Made by a program: the position numbers and the translations under genes
In this document: positions 40,920 through 49,456 of the stretch, in pieces
How the letters are laid out: each line of letters opens with the position of its first letter
How positions within the stretch are numbered: position 1 is the first letter of the stretch
Assembly: GCF_012911975.1 (NCBI RefSeq)
Contig: NZ_SMDQ01000026.1
Location: forward strand, 1-64,000
Length of the DNA stretch: 64,000 nucleotides
Origin: Nodosilinea sp. P-1105
GTDB lineage: Bacteria > Cyanobacteriota > Cyanobacteriia > Phormidesmidales > Phormidesmidaceae
Reading direction: 5' to 3'
The notes under the pieces: model-generated
What the model saw: the letters and a program-made list of their open reading frames with translations, nothing else
The model's database searches: none
Told to the model about the DNA's origin: nothing

Positions 40920-42344
40920 ATGATTGCTAATACCCTGACCTGGGTGCTCCTCGCCGGATATGGCGGTGTGTTGTTTTATCTGGTGCGCCAAACCACGCCC
41001 CAGAAGGTGAGCGCCCCCGAGTTTTTTGAAGGCCAGTCCAGCCGGGGGGATGCTCCGGGGCTATGGCTGCTGGTGGCCAGTGCCGCCATTTCTTGGATTT
41101 TTGCCAAGTCCATCGATAATGCGGCCAGCCTGGGCCAGGCCTTTGGGGTGTTGGGGGGCATTGGCTACGCCATCTATTACCTCAGTTTCTTTACGGCGGC
41201 GATCGCGCTGTATTTCCTTCGCACCCGGGGGGGCTTTCGCTCCATCCCTGAATTTTTAGTCAGCAAGTACGGCAAGCTGTGTTCGCGGCTATTTTTGCTG
41301 GCGATTGCCATTCGCCTACTCAACGAAGTGTGGTCTAACACCAAGGTATTTTCCCTCTACTTTGGCCCCGAGGGTAGCCCCAGCTACTGGATTGCCGCCG
41401 CGGTGGTTACCCTCTTCACCGTCTACTACACCCTGTTGGGGGGGCTACGCAGCAGCCTGCTCACCGATGGGGCCCAGATGGTGCTGGCCGCCGTGCTACT
41501 GGTGGCGATTTTGGTCACCCTGGGGCCGGGCCTGGTCCAAACCGGGCTACCCGTGGTCGACAGCGACACTCGCCTGGCTGGGCTTACCTTTTGCGGCCTA
41601 GCCTTTGTGCAAATTTTTAGCTACCCCTTCCACGACCCGGTGATGACCGACCGGGCCTTTATTACCGGCCCCCGTACCATGGTCAAAGGGTTCCTCTGGG
41701 CCGGGGTAATCAGCGGCGGCTTCATTTTGCTGTTTAGCTCGGTGGGGCTCTATGCCCGGGCCTTTGGGGTGGAAGGCACCCCCAGCCTGGCGGTACCCGC
41801 CTTATTTGGCCTGCCGATGCTGCTGATCTTCAACGCCATTATGCTGACCAGCGCTGGCTCCACCCTGGATTCGACCTTTTCCAGTGTCGCCAAGGTCGGG
41901 GCTCGGGACTGGTTTCACCGCAAAGGGGCACCCACGGAGGGGCAAGCCGTGATCGGTCGCTGGTGGATTATCGCCATCGCCCTGCTGGGTAACTTACCCC
42001 TGCTGAGCATTTACATGGGCGATCGCGTCGGCCCCGCGATCATTTTGGCCACCACCATCAGCGGCACCATGGTCATGGGGCTAGCGCCAATTTTCTTGCT
42101 AGCTTTCTTACCCCGGGCCGGTGCCCTTAGCTTTCACTTGGCCTTTTGGCCCGGGCTGGTGTTTGGCGTGCTGCGGGTGGCCGAGAATGTCATGGGGGCA
42201 CCGATCTTCCCGGATTGGGTCAGTCTGGGCGGTGGTCGCTATGCCATTGACCTGGGGGTGAATGTGTATGGTCTGTTGCTGTGTACGGCGGGCTATATCG
42301 TGGGGGCCACAATCCTAGGGCAGAAACAGCAGAAGCTGGGGTAA
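40920..42344 (+). CDS. Sodium:solute symporter family protein
   Basis: A 474-residue membrane protein with about 12-13 hydrophobic helices. SSS-family features include LLVASAAISWIFAKSIDNAA, YYTLLGGLRSSLLTDGAQMV (the SSS GG/R signature) and MLTSAGSTLDSTFSSVAKV, which contains the sodium-site Ser pair on helix 8. The substrate cannot be inferred; relatives carry sugars, amino acids, urea or carboxylates. It starts 109 bp after sufR on the same strand. Confidence 0.88.
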   Translation: MIANTLTWVLLAGYGGVLFYLVRQTTPQKVSAPEFFEGQSSRGDAPGLWLLVASAAISWIFAKSIDNAASLGQAFGVLGGIGYAIYYLSFFTAAIALYFLRTRGGFRSIPEFLVSKYGKLCSRLFLLAIAIRLLNEVWSNTKVFSLYFGPEGSPSYWIAAAVVTLFTVYYTLLGGLRSSLLTDGAQMVLAAVLLVAILVTLGPGLVQTGLPVVDSDTRLAGLTFCGLAFVQIFSYPFHDPVMTDRAFITGPRTMVKGFLWAGVISGGFILLFSSVGLYARAFGVEGTPSLAVPALFGLPMLLIFNAIMLTSAGSTLDSTFSSVAKVGARDWFHRKGAPTEGQAVIGRWWIIAIALLGNLPLLSIYMGDRVGPAIILATTISGTMVMGLAPIFLLAFLPRAGALSFHLAFWPGLVFGVLRVAENVMGAPIFPDWVSLGGGRYAIDLGVNVYGLLLCTAGYIVGATILGQKQQKLG

Positions 42345-42448
42345 GGGTTCAGGGTTCAGGGTTCAGGGTTTGAGGTTCAAGGTTCAGGGTTCAGGGTTTA
42401 AGGTTCAGGGTTTAAGGTTTGTACCTGACACCTGACACCTGACACCTC
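42345..42448. repeat. Heptamer tandem arrays after the symporter gene
   Basis: GGTTCAG/GGTTTAA units run from 42345 to 42420, followed by CCTGACA units at 42422-42448. These are short tandemly repeated repetitive sequences. No spacers, so not CRISPR. Confidence 0.88.
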
Positions 42449-42475
42449 GATTGCGGGTTAGGGGGGCATGTCACG

Positions 42476-43324
42476 TTACAGGTTGACGATCTGCCGCAGG
42501 GTTTCTGGGGTGATGCCCCGCTGCCGCAGCGATCGCAAGCTGTTTACCCCATCTCGCTTGGCCAAGCGCCGCCCGGCCTGGTCTCGCACCAAGGGACAGT
42601 GGTAAAACCCGGGGATGGACCAACCCAAGGCCCGGTAGAGCAAAATTTGTTTGGCGGTGGCCAGCAGCAGGTCCTCGCCCCGCACTACTTCTGAAATAGC
42701 CATGGCCTGGTCATCGGCCACTACCGCCAGGTCATAGCTGGGGAATCCATCCCGGCGCCACACAATAAAGTCGCCAAAGTCCTGGCCTGCGGTAAAGGAT
42801 CGCAGGCCAAGATTGCCATCCACAAAGGTGATGGTTTCCCCATCGGGTACTCGAAAGCGCCAGTTCACGGCACCGGGTTGCTCCACCTGGGGCCACCGGT
42901 CAGGCCGCAGCTGGGGTGGGAGAATTACCTCGCGATCGCCCTCATGGGGAGCGCTCAGGGCCCGGGCCACATCCCGCCGGGAATGGGGGCTGGGGTAGAT
43001 CACACCGAGTCGATTGAGCTGTTGCCAAACCCGCTGGTAGACGTCCAGGCGATCCTGCTGACGATAGGGAGCATACGGCCCCCCCAGATCCAGTCCTTCC
43101 TGCCAGCGCAAGCCAAACCAGGCTAAGTCTTCCAGCAAATCAAGGGTGTATTGCGGCTTACAGCGATCGCGATCCAAATCCTCTATGCGCAGCACCAACA
43201 CGCCCCCCTGCGCCTGCGCCCGCTGCTGGGCCACCCAAAAAGTCCGGGCATGGCCCAGGTGTAGATGGCCGGTGGGGGTGGGGGCCAACCGCCCCCGGTA
43301 AGGCTGAGTCATCACCAACGTCAT
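42476..43324 (-). CDS. gluQ: Glutamyl-queuosine tRNA(Asp) synthetase
   Basis: About 282 residues from ATG 43324; ATG 43312 (MTQPYRGRLAPTPTG) is also possible. A truncated GluRS with HIGH-like HLGH in TPTGHLHLGHARTFWVAQQR and KMSKS-like LAKRDG. It lacks the anticodon-binding domain, as GluQRS enzymes do. The enzyme attaches glutamate to queuosine of tRNA-Asp. The zinc-site cysteines usual after VIYP are absent: here it reads VIYPSPHSRRDVARAL. queF is also in this window. Confidence 0.92.
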   Translation of the reverse strand: MTLVMTQPYRGRLAPTPTGHLHLGHARTFWVAQQRAQAQGGVLVLRIEDLDRDRCKPQYTLDLLEDLAWFGLRWQEGLDLGGPYAPYRQQDRLDVYQRVWQQLNRLGVIYPSPHSRRDVARALSAPHEGDREVILPPQLRPDRWPQVEQPGAVNWRFRVPDGETITFVDGNLGLRSFTAGQDFGDFIVWRRDGFPSYDLAVVADDQAMAISEVVRGEDLLLATAKQILLYRALGWSIPGFYHCPLVRDQAGRRLAKRDGVNSLRSLRQRGITPETLRQIVNL

Positions 43325-43403
43325 TGCACTACCCCAGACTAATCCACTCATCGCCAGCCGTTAGGATGTAAATAGCCGTACCATCCTGCTTGACTAGCAA
43401 TCC

Positions 43404-43673
43404 ATGTTTGACCAATCTGTGCAATTTTTAACCGAAGCCGAATCTGCCGAGGTCGATAAGGCCCTACTGTCGTCCCCCGAAAAGTTCTTGGCTCGGCTGA
43501 CCATCTCCACCGCTAAACTCCTACAGGTGATTGCCCAAGATCTCGATACCCCAGTGGAGGCCCTGACCCCACAACAAATCATCCAGTGGTTTGAACAAGA
43601 CGCCAAGTTAAAGCGGGAGCAAGGGGTGAACGCAGCTGTGCTGAAGTGGCAATCTGAAGATCTACGCGGCTGA
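43404..43673 (+). CDS. Small conserved cyanobacterial protein
   Basis: An 89-residue soluble protein I cannot name. It is predicted helical, beginning MFDQSVQFLTEAESAEVDKA and containing KFLARLTISTAKLLQVIAQ. Composition is ordinary and there are no motifs of catalysis. It is divergent from gluQ by 79 bp, so the pair shares a promoter region. Confidence 0.6.
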   Translation: MFDQSVQFLTEAESAEVDKALLSSPEKFLARLTISTAKLLQVIAQDLDTPVEALTPQQIIQWFEQDAKLKREQGVNAAVLKWQSEDLRG

Positions 43674-43866
43674 TTGTGGCTTCGGGGGGAAACCTGCGGG
43701 ACTTGTTTGCCCTGGTGAACTATGCGGCGGATAGTGCCCTTTACCGGGCCAGCCATGTATTCCCTACGGGATTGCGCCGTCCAGGAATTTAACGGTCAGC
43801 GCTGGTTTGGCATTCATCCCCTGGTGGTGGATAGTCTCGCGGCCCAAGGACGACTAACCCCCTCAA
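43674..43866 (+). pseudogene. P-loop ATPase-like gene, C-terminal remnants
   Basis: One frame reads VASGGNLRDLFALVNYAADS, like the post-sensor part of AAA/P-loop proteins. From about 43770 another frame reads VQEFNGQRWFGIHPLVVDSL and AAQGRL, like the last part of a cyanobacterial ATPase. The gap between the parts is too short and the frames differ, so internal DNA has been lost. No ATPase core is present. Confidence 0.45.
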
Positions 43867-44044
43867 CAACTGGAGTAGTGTTAGGTGGAACCATCAGTAG
43901 GCTGAACAATTTGGCAGCACTTTACGGCACCATGGCCGCCCAATGCCAATAGCAGGGGAGTTATGACAAGGTAGTGAAATACTTGGAGAAATCGATCGCA
44001 CCGCGTCAGGCAGTTCCGTCAGCCAGGGAGATGAATACCAGAAT

Positions 44045-45118
44045 TCACCCTTCCTCCGCCCAGCCCTGAGCCTGAACTTGGCTCAGGTCGCATTGCCCGC
44101 CAAGCCCTTCGACAATGGTGCAGGTGTTGGTCACTAGCATGCCCTGGTAGGTAGCGGCGGCGGTGCCCGGTTCACCCAGGGTATCGGCATAAAGGGACTG
44201 CTCAGCCAGGGTGACGTTCGCCTCCCGCGCCAGAATTTCCATCAGGCGGGGGTTACTGGTGGCTTCGGCAAAGACAGTGGGCACCCCAGTTTCCTTCACC
44301 AGATCCACCATTTCAGCAACCCGGGCGGCTGAGGGGCTGGCCTCGGTGCTGATGCTGCCCAGGGCAGATTCGATGGTGAGTCCGTAGGCGTCACCATAAT
44401 AGGCCAGGGCATCGTGGGTGGTAACCAGAGTGCGATGCTCAGGTGGAATAGTGGCCACTTGAGCATTGATCCATTGGTCGATTACCTCTAGCTGATCGAC
44501 AATCGCCTGGGCATTACGGTGGTAATTCAAACCTCGGCGCTGGTCGGGCACCAGGTCAATCAGGTAGCGCCGGATCACTAACACCATACTGATACCATGG
44601 CGGGCGTCGTGCCACACATGGGGGTCGGGCACTAAGCCGTCATCATCGTGGTCGTGGCCGTGGTCGTGGTCGTGGACTAGGGTAAGGTCACCGACATCCT
44701 CGCCAGGTGGAGGACCGTGGCTGTGATCGTGACCGTGGTGATGATGCTCACCCATTAGGGGGCTGGGCACCGCCATCGCCCCCACCGCCACCTTAGGGGC
44801 GCTGTTGGGGGTGGCTACAATCATGTCAATAATCGAGGGCTCAAAGTTGTAGCCGCCGTAGAATACCAGGTCGGCCTCGTCGATCGCCCGTCGGTCAGAG
44901 GGCCGAGCCTGGTAGACATGGGGATCATCGTCGAATTGCATCAAGCAAGTAAGGTCGATGGTATCGGTGGCGATCTGCTCCACCAGGTCGCACAGAACGC
45001 TATGGCTGGCTACCACCCGGGGGCGATCGGCCAGCCCCGGCCGTACACTGCCCACCAGACTCAGGGTGGTGATCAGTAGAACCTTTCCAACCGAGCGGGC
45101 GGCGTTTGTCATGGGCAT
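44045..45118 (-). CDS. znuA: Zinc ABC transporter substrate-binding protein (ZnuA-like)
   Basis: About 357 residues from ATG 45118; the open frame reaches 45157, but that would place the Zur/Fur-like box inside the gene. A signal peptide (VGKVLLITTLSLVGSVRPGLA) precedes a cluster A-I binding protein. Metal-binding His residues appear in DDDPHVYQARPSD, DPHVWHDARHGISM and TTHDALAYYGDAYG. A His/Asp-rich loop (about 125-165) is typical of zinc-specific members. Permease and ATPase genes are not adjacent in this window. Confidence 0.92.
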   Translation of the reverse strand: MPMTNAARSVGKVLLITTLSLVGSVRPGLADRPRVVASHSVLCDLVEQIATDTIDLTCLMQFDDDPHVYQARPSDRRAIDEADLVFYGGYNFEPSIIDMIVATPNSAPKVAVGAMAVPSPLMGEHHHHGHDHSHGPPPGEDVGDLTLVHDHDHGHDHDDDGLVPDPHVWHDARHGISMVLVIRRYLIDLVPDQRRGLNYHRNAQAIVDQLEVIDQWINAQVATIPPEHRTLVTTHDALAYYGDAYGLTIESALGSISTEASPSAARVAEMVDLVKETGVPTVFAEATSNPRLMEILAREANVTLAEQSLYADTLGEPGTAAATYQGMLVTNTCTIVEGLGGQCDLSQVQAQGWAEEG

Positions 45119-45131
45119 AGCTGCACCAGAA

Positions 45132-45146
45132 TGATAATGATTTTCA
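45132..45146. promoter_or_regulatory. Zur/Fur-like box upstream of znuA
   Basis: TGATAATGATTTTCA matches the 7-1-7 inverted repeat TGATAAT-N-ATTATCA at all but one position. It lies 14 bases upstream of the chosen znuA start and 64 bases from the divergent gene. Zinc-dependent repression by Zur is the likely reading, given the downstream gene. Confidence 0.75.
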
Positions 45147-45209
45147 TTCTTTCCCATCAGAGCTTAGAATTGATCTGCCAATGCTGTCAACGTTGGAGAT
45201 CGCCGCGCT

Positions 45210-46028
45210 ATGGTGCCCGGGCTGTCTAGGTCATGCTGCTACCTGTTTGCCCTGGGGCTATCGCTGGCGGGGCACGGTTTGCTGTTGCAGCTGCCTGCCC
45301 CTAGATTCCACCCGGCCACAGAGCAGCCGCTGGCGGCTGAAGCAACCAATTCCACTGTCACAGATATTGCCATCGTTTCCTTACCGAGTCCACCAGAGCA
45401 ACCCAGCGAGCCCGATCAGCCGCCCTCTGCGGCCCAGGGCACCTCAACCAGCCAGCACCCAGAGCTTCAGCACCCAGAGCAACTCGATCCGCTTCCCGTC
45501 CATTCACCGACACCGCCGGATGGGCATTACCTGAATAGAGATATGAATAGAGAGAACTCCCCATCGCCACTGGAAAAACCCACCGCCGCTGCGGCGGTGA
45601 TGCCCTCGCCCCCTGCTGAATCCGTCCCAACCGACGACAACTCCGCCAAGCCAACCCAGTTTTACCAGTTCTGGGACGGCCTCAGCGATCGCACCCTAGA
45701 CGCTGGCTCCCTGGCCGAGACCCTAGAGCTATTCGGCACCCCCTACCAGGCGGCACTGTTTGTGGATGAGCAGGGAAAGGCGCGATCGCACCTGGAAACC
45801 TTTGTGCTGCTGCCCCGCCACAGCCCCACCCAGGCCCTGGCCCAGCTGATTCAGCCCCAGCTGATTGACACCGCCGCCTGCGATGTGAATGCCCTATCCA
45901 CCTCCCCCCACCAGCAAGCCGGTGGCGGCGCCGTCTATGCCACCCAATGTGGACCCTTGCGGCAGTACCTCAACCTGGTGCCCATAAGCGGCGGCACGCT
46001 GATAGTGCTGTGGCGGGAGGAACCGTAG
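45210..46028 (+). CDS. Pro-rich membrane-anchored protein divergent from znuA
   Basis: A 272-residue protein with an N-terminal hydrophobic anchor (SCCYLFALGLSLAGHGLLLQL), then about 110 residues rich in Pro, Ser and Glu, and a C-terminal globular part (about 145-272) containing QFYQFWDGLSDRTLDAGSL and a final LNLVPISGGTLIVLWRE. The layout recalls TonB (anchor, Pro-rich spacer, periplasmic domain), but the C-terminus does not show the TonB YP motif, so I leave it unnamed. It is divergent from znuA over the Zur-like box and could be zinc-regulated. Confidence 0.6.
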   Translation: MVPGLSRSCCYLFALGLSLAGHGLLLQLPAPRFHPATEQPLAAEATNSTVTDIAIVSLPSPPEQPSEPDQPPSAAQGTSTSQHPELQHPEQLDPLPVHSPTPPDGHYLNRDMNRENSPSPLEKPTAAAAVMPSPPAESVPTDDNSAKPTQFYQFWDGLSDRTLDAGSLAETLELFGTPYQAALFVDEQGKARSHLETFVLLPRHSPTQALAQLIQPQLIDTAACDVNALSTSPHQQAGGGAVYATQCGPLRQYLNLVPISGGTLIVLWREEP

Positions 46029-46373
46029 GGGAAGGCAGAAGGATGAAGGCAGAAGGATGAAGGCAGAAGGATGAAGGCAGAAGGATGAAGGCAGAAGGCG
46101 GGCAGGTGTCGGGTGTCGGGTGTCGGGCTGACCCACCCCTGCCCCTCCCAGGAGGGGATGCTGAAATCGAAAATTCAAAATTCAAAATTGGGTTGCCCCA
46201 CCTCTGTCCCTCCCAGGAGGGGATACCAAAATCGAAAATCCAAAATTCTCCTCTTTCCCCATTTCCCCACCAGGGCGGACACACAGGTCCGCCCCTACGC
46301 ATCCCCCCATCCCCCCCGTCACCCCCTCACCCCATCCACTCATCCACCCATCCACCCATCCCCCCATCCCCCC
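46029..46373. repeat. Repeat-filled gap: 14-base array, doubled 60-bp unit, REP-like hairpin
   Basis: A 14-base unit (AAGGCAGAAGGATG) repeats about five times at 46030-46099, then GTGTCGG three times. A unit containing CCTCCCAGGAGGGGAT followed by AAATCGAAAATYCAAAATT occurs twice (about 46130-46190 and 46194-46250). A REP-like hairpin is at 46273-46294 and CCATCCACC repeats run to 46373. The reading frame open through here is not a real gene start. Confidence 0.85.
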
Positions 46374-48971
46374 ATGCCCCTCCTCCTCAGCCTATTCTTC
46401 GTCTCCGGCTTCGCGGCCCTGGTCTACCAGGTGATGTGGGTGCGGGAGCTGGGGTTGCTCTTGGGCAGTACGGCCCAGGCGGCGGCACTGACGGTGGCGA
46501 TCTTTTTTGCTGGGCTGGGCAGTGGCGGCTGGTTTTGGGGCCGCCGCGCCCCGCAGATGACCTCTAGCCTGCGGGGCTTTGGCTGGGTAGAAATTGGGGT
46601 GGCCGTCACCGCCCTGGGGCACTTTGTGCTGATCGATGGCTACCATGCCCTCTACCCCTTGCTCTACGACCACTTTGGCGATTCCCTCTGGCTGAATACG
46701 GTGGCTAAAGGAGCGATCGCCGCCACGCTGCTGTTTCCCCCCTCTTTTCTGATGGGCGGCACCCTACCCCTGATGGTGCAGCATCTGGTGCGCCACCCCA
46801 AAGCCCTGGGCAACGTCGGCACCCGCCTCTATGCGGTCAATACTGCCGGTTCCGCCACCGGTGCCCTCACCGCCGGGTTCATCCTGCCCCTGCCCCTGGG
46901 TTTCCGCAACGCCTACCTCCTCGCCGTCGCCCTCGATCTCACCGTCGGCCTCACCGCCCTCCTCCTGGCGGCTCAATCATCTCCCCCACCAACTCCTCGC
47001 GATCCTGGGCAGACACATCGGTCTGCCCATGCGCCCCATCGCCAACCCGGGCAGACACACCGGTCTGCCCCTACGGCACCCCATCCACCCATCCACCCAT
47101 CCACCCACACACCCATCCACCCACACACCCCCTCCCCCCTCCCCCTCGCCTTCCTCTCCGGCTTTGCCACCCTGGGCATCGAAATCCTCTGGACCCGGCT
47201 GTTTTCCCAGGTTCTACAGAACTCCGCCTACACCTATGCCCTGGTGCTGTCCTGCTTTTTGCTGGCCCTGGCGGTGGGGGCTGGGGTGGCGAACCAACTC
47301 ATCCGGTTGTCCCGTCTGTCCCCGCCGGTGATTCTGGGCACGCTCCTGGGGTTGGCCAGCCTGGTCACGGTGGTGTCCGCCTGGGGCTTCTACCGCCTCA
47401 CCGATGGCCTCACCTACCTGGGGCGGGGGCTGGGCTGGTGGGACTACATTGCGGAAGTCGCCGGGTTGGCAGCTTTGGTGGTGCTGCTACCGGCGGTGGT
47501 GCTGGGCACGGTGCTGCCCTACCTGATGCGACTGCTGGAGGCCGACCCCCGCCAGCCGGGGGAGGTAATCGGGCGACTGGTGGCGGCAGATACGGTGGGG
47601 GCGATCGCGGGCTCTTTGCTCACCGGCTTTGTGCTGTTGCCCACCCTGGGTACCTGGCGTAGTTTGATGCTGCTGGCCGCCCTCTACCCGCTGATGCTGG
47701 CGGGGCTGGTGCTGCAACGGCGGAGTTGGCCCCGTCTGGGGCTGGGAGCACTGGCGATCGCGGCGGCGATCGCCCTGGCCAGTCTCACCCTAGAGAACGT
47801 GCAGGCGGTCACCTTTGGCGTCTGGGGCAACGAGCGCCTGGTGGAGGTGCAGGAGGGCACCCACGCCACGGTGACGGTGGTCGAATCAGGGGGCGATCGC
47901 GCGATTCGGGTCAACAGCTACTACACCCTGGGCAGCTCCCGCCACCTGCACCTGGAGCAAAACCAAACCGTGGTGCCACTGCTGACCCACCCCAATCCCC
48001 GCTCGGTGTTTTACCTGGGTATGGGCACGGGTATTACCGCCGGGGCCGCCCTGCCCTTTAACCCGGAGCAGGTGGTGGTGTGCGAACTGCTGCCGGAGGT
48101 GGTGGATCTGGCGGAACGGCACTTTGGCCGCTGGATCTACGGCCTGTTTGAGGACCCTCGGGTGACCGTCTACGCCGAGGATGGTCGCAACTGCCTCAGC
48201 CGCAGCCGCGCCACCTACGACTTGATCATCAGCGACCTGTTTACCCCCTGGGAGCGGGGCACCGGCAACCTCTACACCCTGGAACACTACCGCATGGCCC
48301 TGGACCGCCTGGAACCCGACGGCCTCTACGTGCAGTGGATTCCCCTCTACCAAGTGTCAGAGCGGGAGTTTGCCATCATCGCCCGCACCATGGCGACGGT
48401 GTTTCCCCAGGTGGTGGTGTGGCGCGGCGACCTGGGGCCGAGCCGCTCGATTGTGGCCCTGGTGGGGCAAAAGCAGCCTGCCCTCCTGGACCCAGCGGTG
48501 GCGGTGCGCCAGGGGCGAGCCCTGCTGGCCCAGTGGCCCAACGCCGCCGACCTGCCCGACGAGTACTTTGAAGCCTTGCTGCTGCGCCTCTACGTCGGCA
48601 ACCTCACGGCCAGCGGCCTGTTTGCCGACGCCCCCCTCAACACCGACAACTTTCCTCGGATTGAGTACCTGGCTCCCCAGACCCATCGCCAGGTGGAAGC
48701 AGGCGATCGCCGTTTTCTGGTCGGCCGCGAACGAGAACAGCTCTATGCCAACCTCCGAGACGCCACCCCACCCGATCGCGATCCCTACCTGGCCCAGCTC
48801 ACCCCCACTCAACTGGGCTACGTGCAGGCAGGCCACAGCTACTCTCAATTCGCCCAGCTCAACCACGCCCGCCTGACCGACGAAGCCGAGCCGTTTTTGC
48901 TGGAGTTTGAAGCCTTGTCGCCCGCTGGTACCCGCAATGCCCTGTCTCCAGCGCGGCAGTTGTTGCCGTAG
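46374..48971 (+). CDS. Multi-helix membrane protein fused to a spermidine synthase-like domain
   Basis: 865 residues from ATG 46374. The first half has about 12 hydrophobic helices in two blocks (start LLLSLFFVSGFAALVYQVMW). The second half, from about 510, is a spermidine synthase/methyltransferase fold with the nucleotide-binding loop FYLGMGTGITAGAALPF, acidic VVCELLPEVVDL and IISDLFTPWERG. Such fusions are common in bacteria and their substrates mostly unknown. Between the membrane blocks (about 201-258) is a Pro/His/Thr-rich insert made from two REP-like hairpins and CCATCCACC repeats, in frame. Confidence 0.82.
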   Translation: MPLLLSLFFVSGFAALVYQVMWVRELGLLLGSTAQAAALTVAIFFAGLGSGGWFWGRRAPQMTSSLRGFGWVEIGVAVTALGHFVLIDGYHALYPLLYDHFGDSLWLNTVAKGAIAATLLFPPSFLMGGTLPLMVQHLVRHPKALGNVGTRLYAVNTAGSATGALTAGFILPLPLGFRNAYLLAVALDLTVGLTALLLAAQSSPPPTPRDPGQTHRSAHAPHRQPGQTHRSAPTAPHPPIHPSTHTPIHPHTPSPLPLAFLSGFATLGIEILWTRLFSQVLQNSAYTYALVLSCFLLALAVGAGVANQLIRLSRLSPPVILGTLLGLASLVTVVSAWGFYRLTDGLTYLGRGLGWWDYIAEVAGLAALVVLLPAVVLGTVLPYLMRLLEADPRQPGEVIGRLVAADTVGAIAGSLLTGFVLLPTLGTWRSLMLLAALYPLMLAGLVLQRRSWPRLGLGALAIAAAIALASLTLENVQAVTFGVWGNERLVEVQEGTHATVTVVESGGDRAIRVNSYYTLGSSRHLHLEQNQTVVPLLTHPNPRSVFYLGMGTGITAGAALPFNPEQVVVCELLPEVVDLAERHFGRWIYGLFEDPRVTVYAEDGRNCLSRSRATYDLIISDLFTPWERGTGNLYTLEHYRMALDRLEPDGLYVQWIPLYQVSEREFAIIARTMATVFPQVVVWRGDLGPSRSIVALVGQKQPALLDPAVAVRQGRALLAQWPNAADLPDEYFEALLLRLYVGNLTASGLFADAPLNTDNFPRIEYLAPQTHRQVEAGDRRFLVGREREQLYANLRDATPPDRDPYLAQLTPTQLGYVQAGHSYSQFAQLNHARLTDEAEPFLLEFEALSPAGTRNALSPARQLLP
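47007..47070. repeat. Two REP-like hairpins inside the membrane fusion gene
   Basis: 22-nt hairpins at 47007-47028 and 47049-47070, each GGGCAGAC, a six-base loop, then GTCTGCCC. They are followed by a CCATCCACC tract to about 47130. The frame is retained and encodes PGQTHRSA twice. Confidence 0.85.
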
Positions 48972-48989
48972 GAAGGGGTGTTGGGTGTT

Positions 48990-49132
48990 GGGTTTCAGGA
49001 TCCCCTCCTGGGAGGCCTGCGCTGTATAGCCTGCGGCATGGCTTCGCTAGCGTGTAGCGGCCCCGGAGGGGCAACCTGTCGAAGTGGGCAGGGGTGGGTT
49101 ATTGGGGTTCACGGTTCACGGTTCACGGTTTT
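48990..49132. repeat. Interrupted repeat copy and TTCACGG array
   Basis: On the minus strand this region has ACCCACCCCTGCCC, then about 75 bp of a different repeat (with GCTAGCG and AGGCTATACAGCG), then CCTCCCAGGAGGGGAT. The outer parts together equal the unit found twice at 46130-46250. At 49110-49132 TTCACGG repeats three times. Confidence 0.7.
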
Positions 49133-49231
49133 GCCTGACACCTTGCACCTTGCGGCGCATACCTGACCATTGCAATTTTTGGGTTAATGGCTGCGGTTTG
49201 CAAAGCCGGGTCTCTAATGTGCTTAGACCTT

Positions 49232-49456
49232 TACGGTCAGCGCGCCATACAATCCATCACCTCCTCCACTAAAGCCTGAATCTTTGGAGGATCTGCCGGG
49301 ATAATGCTGCCGTTCGCCAAATTGAACTGTCGCTCGTAGAACCGCTTGTGAACTCAGGCGGATCTCCTCTGAGATATCAACTTGGGTTGCCAAGCCATAG
49401 TCGTCCAGGCGCTGCAAGTCTGCTCTAACCTGGGTAACAAAGCTAGCCAGAGACAT
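49232..49456 (-). pseudogene. DUF6516-like toxin gene with frameshift and truncation
   Basis: The frame from ATG 49456 reads SLASFVTQVRADLQRLDDYG, DISEEIRLSSQAVLRATVQF and is DUF6516-like. At about 49325 an extra G shifts the frame; the next frame continues ANGSIIPADPPKIQALVEEV and ends DCMAR at about 49233. The protein would normally continue for about 40 more residues. The gene overlaps the preceding antitoxin-like gene by 14 bases. Confidence 0.65.

Noticed and set aside
46113-46373. 87-residue N-terminal extension of the spermidine synthase-like fusion
   Set aside because: It is a translation of repeats and a REP-like hairpin; the membrane domain starts at ATG 46374.
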